From: Xenorhabdus bovienii SS-2004
GTDB taxonomy: Bacteria > Pseudomonadota > Gammaproteobacteria > Enterobacterales > Enterobacteriaceae
DNA length: 64,000 nt
Direction of reading: 5' to 3'
Assembly (NCBI RefSeq): GCF_000027225.1
Contig: NC_013892.1
Location: 2,480,001 to 2,544,000 of the forward strand
Part shown: positions 42,249 to 53,297 of the stretch, piece after piece
Position numbering within the stretch: position 1 is the stretch's first letter
How the letters are laid out: each line of letters starts with the position of its first letter
Program-made: the position numbers and the translations under genes
Notes under the pieces: model-generated
Seen by the model: the letters and a program-made list of their open reading frames with translations, nothing else
What the model was told of the DNA's origin: nothing
The model's database searches: none

Positions 42249-44321
42249 TCACTTCGTCAGAGTTATTTCGGCTGGTTGATGTGCCAAATCCAGAGCAATT
42301 TGTACCGATTCATCTAAGTAGGGATCTGGCCCTTTGTAATCTTTCGGTAAATCATCAAGTGACTTGAGTGGTTTTTTATCCTCTCGTTTAAATCGCTCAT
42401 TAATACGATTCAACTTGATTGATTCATACTCCTTATTCTCTTTCTCTCTCTGCGCATAATTCAGAGAATAAACGCCATTACGAGCTTTTATTAATTTGTA
42501 ATAAGCAATATCTTGCTTGATATATTTAAACTCAGGAGCATTGGCAATACGCTGGTTATGCAATTGAGTCAGTAACGGCACCCACGCTGAAATAACCTTT
42601 GAGAAGGGATAAGATGCCGGCTGAATACTATCCCACGGTAACGCATTGTCCTCTTGGCTTTCACCTATATCAGCAGGCTCTTCCGCTGTTGGCATAAGGA
42701 TATCAGGAGTTACACCTTTAAGCTGAGTACTGCCACCATTCACCCGGTAAAATTTCTGAACAGTATATTGCACTGAACCAATCTCTGGCCAGTCAGGTTT
42801 TAACATCTGATCATAAATACGATTTAGAGAACGATGATTCTGAACAGTGCCTTTACCAAAAGTAGGATCACCAACAATTAAGCCCCGGCCGTAATCTTGC
42901 ATAACAGCAGCGAAAATTTCAGATGCTGAAGCACTCCTGCCATCCACTAAAACGACTAGAGGGCCTTTATAATATATTGCTTCATCAGTATCCGAGTCTT
43001 GTTTTATTCTACCGGTATTATCCCGGATTTGAACAATCGGACCAGTAGAAATAAACAAACCAGACAGCGATACAGCTTCAGTTAACGCTCCACCACCATT
43101 GGTCCGTAAATCAATTACAATTGAGGACACGCCCTGTTTGGTCAATTTTTGCAGCTGTATTTTCACATCGTTAGTCAGGCCAACATAGAAACTCGGTATA
43201 TCAAGGACGCCAATTTTTTCTTTTCCTACCGTTTTTACTGACATCTTAACTGCATTATCTTCAAGGCGAATATTCTCACGAGTTAACGTGACGATATGAT
43301 TTTTAGCCCCTTTCGTGCTGGGTATGATTTCAAGGCGAACTTTACTTCCTTTCGGTCCTTTTATCAGAGTCACAACATCTTCCAGACGCCATCCGACAAC
43401 ATCTACAATTGGCTTCCCGGCTTGCCCGACCCCAATAATTTTGTCCCCATCCTTCAGTAAATTGCTTTTCGCTGCGGGGCCTCCCCCAACCAGTGAACGA
43501 ATAGCGATATATTCATCATCATATTGTAAGACAGCGCCAATTCCTTCAAGAGAAAGGCTCATTTCTGAATTGAATTGTTCTGTATTGCTAGGTGAAAGAT
43601 AGCTAGTGTGAGGATCTATTTCACGCGCAAAAGCCATCATGATAATTTGAAAAACGTCCTCACTCTTACTTTGATTAAGACGTTTTAGATGAGTTCGATA
43701 ACGTTTGGTAAGTATTTCCTTGATTTCTTTATCATCTTTACCAGACAGTTTGAGATTTATCCAATCAGATTTAATCTTGGCATCCCAGAGTTTATTTAAT
43801 TCCACAACGCTGGTCGGCCACGGAGCCTTAGTACGCTCGGTTTCAAACGTATCATTGCCATCTAAATTAACAGGCTGTTCCAAGCGAGAAAGAACATATT
43901 GATAACGTTCGAAACGGCGCTTCTGCATCAAGTTAAACAGAGCATAAGGCAGCCTTAAATCACCATTTTCAAGCTCTTTACCTAAAAGCCCTTTCTGTTC
44001 AGCAAACTGTGCAATATCTGATGCAAGAAAAACATTATGGCCATAATCTAATGCGTTCAGGTAGCGATCAAAGACTTTCCCTGAAAAAGCAACATCCAGA
44101 TAAAAATGGCGGTAGTGAGAACGCAGAAAGCGAGAAACAATCCGCTTACTCACGGTTGAATGTTGTTGTTCCGGTTTTAAATCTGGCAATTGACTGAGGG
44201 CAATAACAGGCGCATTGTTCCCATTAACGGTACTGCTACCGATGACATTAGCAGTATTTGCATACCCTATACCAGAAAATGATAGACCTAAAACGAAAGC
44301 CAAATTAATGAGTTTGTTCAT
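42249..44321 (-). CDS. prc: Prc (Tsp), periplasmic tail-specific protease
   Basis: 690 residues from ATG 44321 (MNKLINLAFVLGLSFSGIGYA signal peptide). An in-frame TTG at 44327 is closer to GGAGG and could be used instead. PDZ domain (EMSLSLEGIGAVLQ to GPKGSKVRLE) and S41 protease core with the Ser in GRSASASEIF and the Lys in DPTFGKGTVQ. Degrades proteins by their nonpolar C-termini, including MepS and FtsI processing in E. coli. Thirteen to nineteen bases after proQ, forming an operon. Confidence 0.97.
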   Translation of the reverse strand: MNKLINLAFVLGLSFSGIGYANTANVIGSSTVNGNNAPVIALSQLPDLKPEQQHSTVSKRIVSRFLRSHYRHFYLDVAFSGKVFDRYLNALDYGHNVFLASDIAQFAEQKGLLGKELENGDLRLPYALFNLMQKRRFERYQYVLSRLEQPVNLDGNDTFETERTKAPWPTSVVELNKLWDAKIKSDWINLKLSGKDDKEIKEILTKRYRTHLKRLNQSKSEDVFQIIMMAFAREIDPHTSYLSPSNTEQFNSEMSLSLEGIGAVLQYDDEYIAIRSLVGGGPAAKSNLLKDGDKIIGVGQAGKPIVDVVGWRLEDVVTLIKGPKGSKVRLEIIPSTKGAKNHIVTLTRENIRLEDNAVKMSVKTVGKEKIGVLDIPSFYVGLTNDVKIQLQKLTKQGVSSIVIDLRTNGGGALTEAVSLSGLFISTGPIVQIRDNTGRIKQDSDTDEAIYYKGPLVVLVDGRSASASEIFAAVMQDYGRGLIVGDPTFGKGTVQNHRSLNRIYDQMLKPDWPEIGSVQYTVQKFYRVNGGSTQLKGVTPDILMPTAEEPADIGESQEDNALPWDSIQPASYPFSKVISAWVPLLTQLHNQRIANAPEFKYIKQDIAYYKLIKARNGVYSLNYAQREKENKEYESIKLNRINERFKREDKKPLKSLDDLPKDYKGPDPYLDESVQIALDLAHQPAEITLTK

Positions 44322-44340
44322 GCCCAAGTTGGCCTCCGTA

Positions 44341-45063
44341 TCAGAACTTTAAGTGTTCTGCGCGTACAATCATTGCCAGACCAGTAGGTAATTGCACTCT
44401 TACACCATCTTTTGCAATTTCGAGTACAGAAGCATCCATTAAACTTTTACCTACATTTACTTTGATTGTCTGCCCGACTTTCAAAGAGGATACGTCTGTG
44501 ACTGAGGTTAACTCAGGTTGTGAAATTCTTGGTTGTGCAATTTTTCTTGTAACGTTATCTGCTGGTTTACGTGACTGTTGCAGACGATTTTGCGAACGAG
44601 ATGAACGTTTTTCACCATCACCTGATGCTTGACGACGAGGTGCCGTCTTTTTATTCACAGGATGTTCACTTTTTTTGTCGGATGCGTTTTCGGTTTCACG
44701 TTTCTTGGCACGTTGTTCAGCCCGTTGAGCCTGTACTCGCGCTTTCGCTTCTGCCAGTTGCTGACGCGCATGTTCAATGTGCTCCACTTCCAGCTCACCA
44801 CACGCATTACCATCAAGGTCAACACGCTGGGCACCTTCTTTAACACCATAAAGGTAGCGCCAACTGGATGTATACAAGCGCAAAGCAGAACGAAGTTGTG
44901 TTTTACTTAAACATTCTTCACTCTGAATACGTTCAACGATATCCTGAAAGATCCCGATCTTTAGAGGACGTGCTTCACCTTCTGCTGCGAAACAGAGCGG
45001 AAAGCGCTCCGCCAAGAAAGCAATGACTTCTTTACTACTATTCAACTTAGGTTCAGTTTCCAT
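44341..45063 (-). CDS. proQ: RNA chaperone ProQ
   Basis: 240 residues. The FinO-like RNA-binding domain (about 1-120, with [18 protein letters not shown] and [18 protein letters not shown]), a basic, low-complexity linker (about 105-180), and a C-terminal Tudor-like domain ([20 protein letters not shown]). A global binder of sRNAs and mRNA 3' ends. Upstream of prc as in E. coli. Confidence 0.97.
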   Translation of the reverse strand: METEPKLNSSKEVIAFLAERFPLCFAAEGEARPLKIGIFQDIVERIQSEECLSKTQLRSALRLYTSSWRYLYGVKEGAQRVDLDGNACGELEVEHIEHARQQLAEAKARVQAQRAEQRAKKRETENASDKKSEHPVNKKTAPRRQASGDGEKRSSRSQNRLQQSRKPADNVTRKIAQPRISQPELTSVTDVSSLKVGQTIKVNVGKSLMDASVLEIAKDGVRVQLPTGLAMIVRAEHLKF

Positions 45064-45158
45064 GAAATTTCCTGATTACAACGGTTTTGCCAACCAGCGC
45101 AGGCATGAACAGGCGACATTATAATAGCCTTACTGATAAATGCCACGTTATACGTATG

Positions 45159-45656
45159 TTAAGTTACGTTCTGTTGTAGATATTTTGGCACAACGCATTG
45201 CCCCAAATGCTTACAAAGCCTGATAACAAGCGCTTTCAAGCCCTGTTCATCATTTTCATCAAACCGTTCAAAAACAGTGCTGTCGATATCCAATACGCCA
45301 ATAATTTGCCCATTAATTTCCAAAGGAAGGACAATTTCAGCGTTACTGGCAGTATCACAAGCTATATGACCGGGAAAAGCATGTACATCAGAAATGCGCT
45401 GAATACTATTTTTTGCCACAGCAGTTCCACATACCCCTTTTCCTATAGGAATACGGACACAAGCGATCTTACCTTGAAATGGTCCTAAAACTAGAGTATT
45501 ACCATCCACCAAATAAAAGCCGACCCAATTAACATCATCCAAATAATCACTTAATAATGCACTTGTATTGGCAAGAGAAGCGATTAAATCATATTCACCT
45601 GACAATAGAGCCATCAAACTATCTGATAGCTCCTGATAAAATTTATGCTTATCCAT
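45159..45656 (-). CDS. msrC: Free methionine-(R)-sulfoxide reductase
   Basis: GAF-domain enzyme reducing free methionine-R-sulfoxide; 165 residues from ATG 45656, the E. coli MsrC (YebR) length. A GTG two codons earlier is the alternative. The three redox cysteines are present: Cys66 (GKIACVRIP), Cys76 (GKGVCGTAVA) and Cys100 (GHIACDTAS), with the usual spacing of 10 and 24 residues. Confidence 0.95.
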   Translation of the reverse strand: MDKHKFYQELSDSLMALLSGEYDLIASLANTSALLSDYLDDVNWVGFYLVDGNTLVLGPFQGKIACVRIPIGKGVCGTAVAKNSIQRISDVHAFPGHIACDTASNAEIVLPLEINGQIIGVLDIDSTVFERFDENDEQGLKALVIRLCKHLGQCVVPKYLQQNVT

Positions 45657-46034
45657 ACGCACCTATTATAAAGACCATATTATTTAACGTTATTAGTACA
45701 AAATTTTAACATAAAAGTTATCATCCTGCTATCTATAAACTACTTTGAACAATAGCCTATCATCAAGGCAGGCATCCTTCTAGAATACCGTTTGTATTCC
45801 TGAATTAGAATTTTCTTTAATTATTTTTACCAGTACTCACTTATAAAATTCAGGTAAATATCACAATTTATATTAAAAACTCGCCTGACTTGCAGTCAGA
45901 TCCGTGTCCTTGTTCATATTATTATGATAAAACACCTTATCAATATACTGAGGGTTGTTTGATCTCCATTCTCTTAATATATATCAGGAGAAAAAACAAT
46001 TTATTGAAAAAATTTCCAGCGCTATATGGTAAGA

Positions 46035-46138
46035 AAATAAAAAAAGGCCGAGTATACTCCTCTACTCGGCCTATGGAAAATGGCTCTATCAAAAAGCCTT
46101 GCGCTAAAAACTACCATTGAGACGTAGAACAACCTACC
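46035..46138 (-). ncRNA. sdsR: SdsR (RyeB)-like sigma-S-dependent small RNA
   Basis: On the minus strand, TTTTTAGCGCAAGGCTTTTT, then GAGCCATTTTCC, then a terminator AGGCCGAGTA/TACTCGGCCT (46063-46072 with 46045-46054) and T7 follow the E. coli SdsR plan (TTTTAGCGCACGGCT, GAGCCATTTCCC, GACCGAATAC hairpin, T-run). A sigma-S-type -10, CTATGCTTTAA, at about 46141-46151 predicts a start near 46138 and a length of about 104 nt (E. coli 103). It lies beside yebY exactly as in E. coli. SdsR is a stationary-phase RNA acting with Hfq on mutS and others. An antisense RyeA/SraC equivalent on the plus strand cannot be judged. Confidence 0.85.
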
Positions 46139-46233
46139 ACTTAAAGCATAGTTGACATGCAATGATTTACCAAGTTTTGTCTCTCACAGACTGTAACTAA
46201 GCCGCGCTTCACACTAGCAGTATCAACTTATAG

Positions 46234-46587
46234 TCATTTTTTGTCACGTGTATTGTCACATAAAGCTAGTGCCGCTTTTTGGAATGGCTCAATACTCATT
46301 TTTTGATTGGAATGCTCAGGATCATCTAAAAGGATCTTATTTAACGATGTAGCAATGACTTTATTGGATACCATAAGCTGTGTTGCACGATCATTCAACG
46401 GGTACTGCATTAATGTACTGGGATTAATCACAAATAGCGCCCCATCTGAGCGGCAATCAAGCATAACTTCTTCACGGTTAAAGGCCCATTGTTTCCCAAA
46501 CTGCAATTTGCTGACAGTTTGTATTGATGCGGCAATGCCCTGAAAAGAGAAAAACAAAAAAGCTAAAACCCAATATACTCGTTTCAT
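46234..46587 (-). CDS. yebY: YebY, DUF2511 periplasmic protein
   Basis: 117 residues from ATG 46587, which has AGAGGA seven bases upstream (two ATGs lie just before it). Signal peptide ([20 protein letters not shown]), then the DUF2511 core ([36 protein letters not shown]), aligning with E. coli YebY. In E. coli yobA-yebZ-yebY responds to copper; the same neighbours are present here. Two cysteines probably form a disulfide. Confidence 0.93.
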   Translation of the reverse strand: MKRVYWVLAFLFFSFQGIAASIQTVSKLQFGKQWAFNREEVMLDCRSDGALFVINPSTLMQYPLNDRATQLMVSNKVIATSLNKILLDDPEHSNQKMSIEPFQKAALALCDNTRDKK

Positions 46588-46661
46588 TATCATTCCTCTG
46601 ATAGACATATGCGCCTGATTCTACCGATCACTTTCGTGTTTATATAGCCATCACTCAGGAA

Positions 46662-47606
46662 TCATACGGGGGGTTCCGTTGCAAAGATGGCTATGCATAA
46701 CAGTACAGATGTTCCCAGAATAATCTCCAACCAGCTATTCAGGGTCAACCATTCATAGCGTCTTTTCTGATTTAACCTGGGTACCAAAATATAACGATTG
46801 ATCAGCGCCAGAAGCACCATGCCAGCAACCAAGGCAATTTTCAACCACAGCATTGATTGATACTCAGAAATGGTGGTACAGAAAACTGGCCAGTCTGGGA
46901 TTAAAATGATGCTGCTCACAATACCCGTGGTGATCACCATAAAAACGGCAAGATGCCCGTAATTCGAAAATTTCCGCATTGCAGCTACGCTTTCACCAGA
47001 TAGCTTGTCTGCTATATAACCGCTATATGTACCATCGCGATATAAGTTAAAATACAATGTATTCTTCAGCCGCAAGAATTGCAAACACAGTAAAAAAGGC
47101 CACAGGCCACCAAACCAATAACCAGCACTCAGTAAATGAACAATCTGGTTAGCCTGAAGTAACAACCCGATATTCCCCTCATGCATTGCAGCATGACCAA
47201 TGAAAGCATGGCTTGACAGCAAAATAACAGAGCAGGCCAACAATAAGAAATTTCTAGTTTTAGTATGAAAAAAGAACAAGCACACAACAGCAAGTGCTGC
47301 AACCAACAGCTGCCATTTCCACACTTTGCCAAAAGCAGTTCCCAGCACGGCTAGCCAAATATCGAACTGATAAACATCATGCCAGCCATCTCCCATTAAT
47401 CCTGTCTGTATGATAAACCAGGCTATTGAAGTTATTAAGGCCAGCACAGTGCTGATTGACACTCCGACTCTCAACCGTTCTCTCATCAGTACCGAAAAAC
47501 GGCCTGAGGCGAGCATGACAGTAAACAGACTGAGGCCAAACATCAGCATGACTACCACAAAATGAAAGAAACGGCAAAGTATGTATAACGCCTCAAGCGA
47601 AATCAT
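46662..47606 (-). CDS. yebZ: CopD/YebZ-family copper-related inner-membrane protein
   Basis: 314 residues, about eight hydrophobic helices, CopD family (PF05425). Conserved histidines occur near the N-terminus (YILCRFFHFVVVMLMFG) and in LSSHAFIGHAAMHEGN. It is coupled to copC, whose stop shares a base with its ATG (47606). Thought to move copper across the inner membrane with CopC; substrate direction is not proven. Confidence 0.93.
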   Translation of the reverse strand: MISLEALYILCRFFHFVVVMLMFGLSLFTVMLASGRFSVLMRERLRVGVSISTVLALITSIAWFIIQTGLMGDGWHDVYQFDIWLAVLGTAFGKVWKWQLLVAALAVVCLFFFHTKTRNFLLLACSVILLSSHAFIGHAAMHEGNIGLLLQANQIVHLLSAGYWFGGLWPFLLCLQFLRLKNTLYFNLYRDGTYSGYIADKLSGESVAAMRKFSNYGHLAVFMVITTGIVSSIILIPDWPVFCTTISEYQSMLWLKIALVAGMVLLALINRYILVPRLNQKRRYEWLTLNSWLEIILGTSVLLCIAIFATEPPV

Positions 47607-47992
47607 TATTTTACAGTAAAGTTATAAGCGCCTTTTGTTTTATGTCCATCGACAGAGAGCACACTCCAGTCGACGCTATATTCTCCCGCGACAAGTTTAT
47701 CTTCAACTGGCAGAATTAATTTAGTCTTAGTGTCAGGATCAAGTTCTAGCTTACCCGTTTTGACGGTTTTCTTTTCTGGGCCAATCAGTTTTACTTTACT
47801 AAACCCAAGCTCAATACGCTCTGAAAAGCTCAAAGTTATAGCTTGTGGAATTGCTTCAACGGTTGTGTTTTCTGCTGGCGTCTGGTCTTTCAAATACGCA
47901 TGAGCCAAAGCCTGTTGACAAGACATTCCGACAAATAGAACCACTAGAGCAGATAATTTAGCCCAGAATGAACGGAGACTAAGAATGGACAT
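47606..47992 (-). CDS. yobA: CopC/YobA periplasmic copper-binding protein
   Basis: 128 residues from ATG 47992 (AAAGGG nine bases upstream); the frame is open to 48028. Cleavage after QQALA would leave a mature N-terminal His (HAYLKDQTPAENTTVEA), the CopC Cu(II) ligand, with another in SVDGHKTKGAYNF. Small beta-barrel fold. Operon with yebZ. Confidence 0.93.
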   Translation of the reverse strand: MSILSLRSFWAKLSALVVLFVGMSCQQALAHAYLKDQTPAENTTVEAIPQAITLSFSERIELGFSKVKLIGPEKKTVKTGKLELDPDTKTKLILPVEDKLVAGEYSVDWSVLSVDGHKTKGAYNFTVK

Positions 47993-48135
47993 AATAGATA
48001 ACCCTTTAATATACAGGTGAATTTTCATACCTAAATAGGGATTCTATATCAAAAAACAGGTTTAATCTGCGATAATCTGCGGCCAAAGTCATGACCTGTG
48101 AACCACTACGCAAAAATGAGGACAAAAATGAAAAG

Positions 48136-48183
48136 AACCGTAATTCCTGCCACAAAAACAAACGAAAAAGCGGAAATTACGGT
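48136..48183 (-). terminator. Hairpin after ftnA
   Basis: ACCGTAATT (about 48138-48146) pairs with AATTACGGT (about 48175-48183); on the minus strand it is followed by TTCTTTTCATTTTT. It lies about 35 bases after the ftnA stop. Confidence 0.5.
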
Positions 48184-48216
48184 AAAAAAACCAGATGAAC
48201 TTATTTTGCTTATCTA

Positions 48217-48720
48217 TCAGGCATGTGCTGGTACAGACAATCCTTTCAGATCTTTATCCAGTAAGAACAGCGAGTTGCCACTTTCACCTACCATACCCAA
48301 TTTATCCAGAATGGATTTGAACAGTTTTTCTTCTTCATGTTGTTCAGCAACGTACCACTGTAGGAAATTAAAAGTAGAGTAATCCTGTGTCATCATCGCT
48401 ACATGAGCCAGCTTGTTAATCTCTTCTGTGATCAATTTTTCATGTTTATAGGTCTGATTGAATACATCAGAGATGGAGTTAAATTCAACCGGAGGGGCCT
48501 GAATAGCACCGAGAACAGGCATTGCTCCCGTGTCACCCAAATAATCAAACAGACGCTGCATGTGCTGCATTTCTTCCTGTGAATGGGCTCTCAAAAATGC
48601 AGCCGCGCCTTCATATCCTTTGTCACTACACCATGCACTCATTTGCAAATATAGGTTGGCAGAATAAAACTCCAGATTTAATTGCTCATTTAATTTCTTA
48701 ACCATTTCTTGTTTTAACAT
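48217..48720 (-). CDS. ftnA: Ferritin FtnA
   Basis: Iron-storage ferritin, 167 residues, forming 24-mers. Ferroxidase ligands are at the standard places: Glu17, Glu50, His53, Glu94 and Gln127. The ATG at 48720 has AGGAG nine bases upstream. E. coli FtnA lies nearby in a comparable region. No sRNA or Fur site recognised in the AT-rich upstream DNA. Confidence 0.97.
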   Translation of the reverse strand: MLKQEMVKKLNEQLNLEFYSANLYLQMSAWCSDKGYEGAAAFLRAHSQEEMQHMQRLFDYLGDTGAMPVLGAIQAPPVEFNSISDVFNQTYKHEKLITEEINKLAHVAMMTQDYSTFNFLQWYVAEQHEEEKLFKSILDKLGMVGESGNSLFLLDKDLKGLSVPAHA

Positions 48721-49053
48721 CAACCCATACTCCTAGTAACTTATTAAATTCCGCATATTATGCCTATTAAAAATAAATAAAACAAAAATAAAATAAAAAT
48801 ATTCAATCGATTGATAATTAAGAGTTTATTTAAAATAAATAATAAGAATAAATCTCATTAAATATAAGAAAATAAGAATCACTTTTATTTAATTAAATAT
48901 CTAATTGAAAAAATAAATAGTCAATAGAAATGATAATTAATATTATTAATGTTTAGTTGGTCATTTTTACCACAATTAAACAACTTGCTAAATAAAGAGG
49001 TCTCGATTAATTTTATCTCGTAAAAATGAGTGTTAATTTTTAGAGAGGATATG
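48721..49053. other. AT-rich divergent intergenic region, ftnA/holE
   Basis: 333 bases, very AT-rich (A and T runs throughout 48770-48960). It must hold the promoters for ftnA (minus) and holE (plus). I see no coding frame, hairpin or clear operator. Confidence 0.6.
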
Positions 49054-49284
49054 ATGGTTCATAACTTAGCCAAGTTATCTAAAGATGAAATGGATAAGGT
49101 CAATGTTGATTTAGTTGCATCAGGAGTTGCATTTAAAGAACGCTATAACATGCCTGTCATTCCTGACACAGTTGAACAATCTCAACCACAGCACTTGAGA
49201 GAATATTTCCGGCAGAGATTAAGTCATTACCGCGAGCAATCAAGGTACTTTTCACGCTTACCTTATGAACCCAGAAGTCGTTAG
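49054..49284 (+). CDS. holE: DNA polymerase III theta subunit
   Basis: 76 residues, exactly the E. coli HolE length, with [33 protein letters not shown] and [10 protein letters not shown] matching. It binds and stabilises the epsilon proofreading subunit in the core polymerase. GAGAGG lies ahead; ATG 49054 is preferred over the adjacent ATG 49051 because of spacing. Confidence 0.97.
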   Translation: MVHNLAKLSKDEMDKVNVDLVASGVAFKERYNMPVIPDTVEQSQPQHLREYFRQRLSHYREQSRYFSRLPYEPRSR

Positions 49285-49298
49285 AGATGGGACAAAGA

Positions 49299-49330
49299 AG
49301 ATAACCACCACTTAAGTGGGTGGTTATCTC
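49299..49330. terminator. Bidirectional terminator between holE and pip
   Basis: AGATAACCACC-ACTT pairs with AAGTGGGTGGTTATCT (one bulge), starting 15 bases after the holE stop and ending 3 bases before the pip stop. Confidence 0.7.
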
Positions 49331-49332
49331 TG

Positions 49333-50295
<963 letters not shown>

Positions 50296-50306
50296 TCACT
50301 GGTTAA

Positions 50307-50335
50307 ATAAAACGGGATACACTCCCAGTATCCCG
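50307..50335 (-). terminator. yebF terminator
   Basis: CGGGATAC (50313-50320) with GTATCCCG (50328-50335), followed on the minus strand by TTTTATTT. Between yebF and pip. Confidence 0.75.
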
Positions 50336-50365
50336 AATACATTTAAAAATATCATGACAAACTAT

Positions 50366-50740
50366 TTACTTTACCTCACTATAATTGATTGTATCTTTTT
50401 GACAATCAATTGTGACATTGTAACTTTTGTCTCTTTGGGAGCCACGAACAATAAGCGGAACCTGTAACGCATTTCTATCGCCAGTCATATCATTGACATT
50501 TACCCATGCAATGGGCTTTGACGTTCCTAATTGTTTCCTGTCCTTATCCCAGTGATGAATACGATTTTGTAAGAAATCTTGTTTGACCTGTGCTGCTATT
50601 TGGTCTTTGGTTAAGTTTTTGCAAGAAACAAACTTCGCCATGTGATCATTTTCAGCGGCTGACGCAATAGTCAATGAAACGGAAAGCAGAATGCCTGTTC
50701 CCAATAAACCAATACGATGAATAAATTGGTTTGACTTCAT
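50366..50740 (-). CDS. yebF: YebF, secreted colicin-M-immunity-like protein
   Basis: 124 residues from ATG 50740 (AGGAGG six bases upstream; six in-frame codons before it discarded). Signal peptide ending near TIASA. The YebF domain has two cysteines (FVSCKNLTKDQIAAQ, TIDCQKD) forming the family disulfide, and blocks QVKQDFLQNRIHHWDKD, PIAWVNVND and VPLIVRGSQ align with E. coli YebF, which is exported to the medium via outer-membrane porins. Confidence 0.92.
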   Translation of the reverse strand: MKSNQFIHRIGLLGTGILLSVSLTIASAAENDHMAKFVSCKNLTKDQIAAQVKQDFLQNRIHHWDKDRKQLGTSKPIAWVNVNDMTGDRNALQVPLIVRGSQRDKSYNVTIDCQKDTINYSEVK

Positions 50741-50841
50741 ATTACCTCCTATTACCACCCAAAGAATATGGATTAAATGTTGGGGTAAACTAACATGTAA
50801 TAGAAAGTAATTATGTGAGTTTTGTTAAAAATGCGTTGCGG

Positions 50842-51024
50842 TTATTTCTCGTCATCCTCAAATAAAATATGAATCTGCTCCTTGCCCTGATGTTTCTCCC
50901 TCAGCTCTTGAGCAACAATAGCAATAGCTTCTCCACTGCTCATACCTTCTGAAATTAGCTGATGGATCCTTTCTACTGCAACTTGCTGTTCTTCATGGGA
51001 TAATGCCGGCATACCTGAAAACAT
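50842..51024 (-). CDS. yoaH: YoaH, UPF0181 small protein
   Basis: 60 residues from ATG 51024 (GAGG eight bases upstream). [20 protein letters not shown] and the [16 protein letters not shown] block match E. coli YoaH. Next to pabB as in E. coli. Function unknown. Confidence 0.93.
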   Translation of the reverse strand: MFSGMPALSHEEQQVAVERIHQLISEGMSSGEAIAIVAQELREKHQGKEQIHILFEDDEK

Positions 51025-51190
51025 GACCATAACCTCAAATATACGTTCACAATTAACGACAAGCGGGATTATATACCCAATAGGTTTTAATAGACGCTTT
51101 TATCTCAAGTCAGGAGTGAGATTCTGTGATAATCTCCACCAGTTAATAAGTTATTTATTCGAATTACCCAACGCCAACACTGGTTACATC

Positions 51191-52561
51191 ATGAAGATTG
51201 CATTACAAAAACGACTTTTACCTTATTCTCCTGATCTTGCCACCCGATATTTTGCTCCTCTCTCAGTATCACCTTGGGCAATGTTGTTACATTCTGGAAC
51301 GGCTGAACATCCCCATAACCGATTTGATATTTTAGTTGCCGAACCAGTAACAACGCTTATCACACGGGACGAATCAACAGAAATAAACTGTAATGGTGAC
51401 GTTTCGCTCTCTCAGGAAGATCCATTCTTGTTGTTGAAAAAGCATCTGCATATTCGCAATATTGCTCCGCAATTCGATCCTGATTACCCTTTTCAGGGGG
51501 GTGCATTAGGTCTATGGGGATACGATCTTGGCCGCAAGATTGAAAAATTACCTGCCATTGCTGCCAATGAACTGGATTTTCCGGATATGGCCGTTGGGAT
51601 TTACGACTGGGCTCTGATCATCGATCATCACCAACAGAAAGCAACATTACTGGGTTATCACAATCTCGATAATCGTCTGGCATGGCTAGAATCGCAGAAA
51701 AAAAACCGGGAAACAAATTTCTCCCTGAGCAGTCAATGGCAATCTAATATGACTGCTCAGCAATACCACGAAAAAATCGCCCAGATTCATCGCTATCTGC
51801 GTGATGGAGACTGCTATCAAGTCAATCTGTCGCAGCGCTTTCATGCCAGCTATCAGGGTGATGAATGGCAGGCCTTCACCCAACTCAATGATAGTAACCG
51901 CGCTCCCTTTTCTGCTTTTATCCGTTTGCCTGAAAACTGCATTATCAGCGTTTCGCCTGAACGTTTTTTATTACTGGAAGATAAGAAAATCCAGACGCGT
52001 CCAATTAAGGGAACATTACCACGATTGCAAGATCCGGAAGAAGATCATTTACAAGCCAAAAAATTGGCTAACTCCCGTAAAGATCGCGCTGAAAATCTGA
52101 TGATTGTTGACTTATTGAGAAATGACATCGGACGGGTTGCAACGCCAGGCTCAGTCAAAGTTCCTGAATTGTTTGTCGTTGAACCCTTTCCCGCTGTGCA
52201 TCATCTGGTCAGTACCATTACAGCGACATTACCTGATGAATATCATGCCACCGATTTACTCCGAGCCTGTTTTCCAGGTGGTTCAATCACTGGCGCACCC
52301 AAAATTCGTGCTATGGAAATCATTGAAGAATTAGAACCTCATCGTCGGCATGGATATTGCGGTGCCATTGGCTACATTAGTTTCTGCGGTACAATGGACA
52401 GCAATATCACCATACGTACCTTACTGACAGAAAAGGGAAAAATTTACTGTTGGGCTGGAGGTGGTATCGTCGCAGATAGCATTGCTGAAAAAGAATATCA
52501 GGAAACATTTGATAAACTGGGGCGCATTTTACCTCAATTAGGAGAACTCCATATACCATGA
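51191..52561 (+). CDS. pabB: Aminodeoxychorismate synthase component I
   Basis: Makes 4-amino-4-deoxychorismate from chorismate with PabA-derived ammonia, for folate. From ATG 51191 it has 456 residues (E. coli 453). The frame is open to 51023, but the extra 56 codons show no homology. Chorismate-binding blocks: RPIKGTLPR, NLMIVDLLRNDIGRV, PGGSITGAPK, IGYISFCGTMDSNITIRT. Overlaps nudL by four bases. Confidence 0.95.
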   Translation: MKIALQKRLLPYSPDLATRYFAPLSVSPWAMLLHSGTAEHPHNRFDILVAEPVTTLITRDESTEINCNGDVSLSQEDPFLLLKKHLHIRNIAPQFDPDYPFQGGALGLWGYDLGRKIEKLPAIAANELDFPDMAVGIYDWALIIDHHQQKATLLGYHNLDNRLAWLESQKKNRETNFSLSSQWQSNMTAQQYHEKIAQIHRYLRDGDCYQVNLSQRFHASYQGDEWQAFTQLNDSNRAPFSAFIRLPENCIISVSPERFLLLEDKKIQTRPIKGTLPRLQDPEEDHLQAKKLANSRKDRAENLMIVDLLRNDIGRVATPGSVKVPELFVVEPFPAVHHLVSTITATLPDEYHATDLLRACFPGGSITGAPKIRAMEIIEELEPHRRHGYCGAIGYISFCGTMDSNITIRTLLTEKGKIYCWAGGGIVADSIAEKEYQETFDKLGRILPQLGELHIP

Positions 52562-53127
52562 CATCGCTTTCTGACTTCATTCATCGGTTTCAATTGCAAC
52601 TTCCTGCGCAGCCAGCAAATTTGGCGAGCAACCAGCGAAATGCTGCTGTATTGCTACCGATCATCTGTAAGCCAGAGCCAACACTTTTGTTAACCCAGCG
52701 CGCTAAAAACCTGCGTTCACATGCCGGCCAGATCGCTTTCCCTGGTGGAGCCACCGATCCCGAAGATCATTCTCTGATTGCCACCGCTTTGCGTGAAGCA
52801 GAAGAAGAAGTCAGCATTCCACATCACAAAGTACAAGTATTGGGGCAGCTAGCCCCCTTAGACAGCAGTGGAGGCTATCGTGTTACTCCCGTTGTCGGGT
52901 TAGTCTCTCCCTCTCTTTCTTTTCGGACAAATCCAACAGAAGTGGCAAGAATTTTTGAAATTCCACTTTTTGATGCCCTCACTCTTCCCCACTACCAACA
53001 TTTAGATATAAAAATCCGCAATCGACAGCACCGGGTCTATTTTTATTGGTATCGTGAACAAATGATTTGGGGATTAACTGCGGCTATTATTTATCGGCTG
53101 GCACAACAAGTTCAAAGATCGGTCTAA
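52558..53127 (+). CDS. nudL: NudL, Nudix hydrolase (CoA pyrophosphatase type)
   Basis: 189 residues. UPF0035 block LLTQRAKNLRSHAGQIAFPG and Nudix box GGATDPEDHSLIATALREAE with EEVSI following (the box glycine is replaced, as in E. coli NudL). Translationally coupled to pabB (ATGA) and followed by sdaA, as in E. coli. Expected to hydrolyse CoA-type substrates; not proven. Confidence 0.94.
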   Translation: MTSLSDFIHRFQLQLPAQPANLASNQRNAAVLLPIICKPEPTLLLTQRAKNLRSHAGQIAFPGGATDPEDHSLIATALREAEEEVSIPHHKVQVLGQLAPLDSSGGYRVTPVVGLVSPSLSFRTNPTEVARIFEIPLFDALTLPHYQHLDIKIRNRQHRVYFYWYREQMIWGLTAAIIYRLAQQVQRSV

Positions 53128-53297
53128 CAATAATCGCAAAGCATCACCAAAATGTGCGTTTTTTAGCCACATTCATATCAATTGCTATTATAATTAAAAA
53201 AAAACTGTAAACTCCTTTATCAACGCTACTAAATAACAGTAAAGTAGCGCGCTTTAATATAAATAACTATATCTCTTTCTTCTTAAAGGAGTCTGGC

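Noticed and set aside
45890..46120. 76-codon plus-strand ORF between msrC and yebY
   Set aside because: It lies antisense to the SdsR-like RNA and its terminator, and has no ribosome site or natural composition.
48098..48382. 94-codon plus-strand ORF
   Set aside because: Most of it is the shadow of ftnA on the other strand; the first part is the ftnA terminator region.
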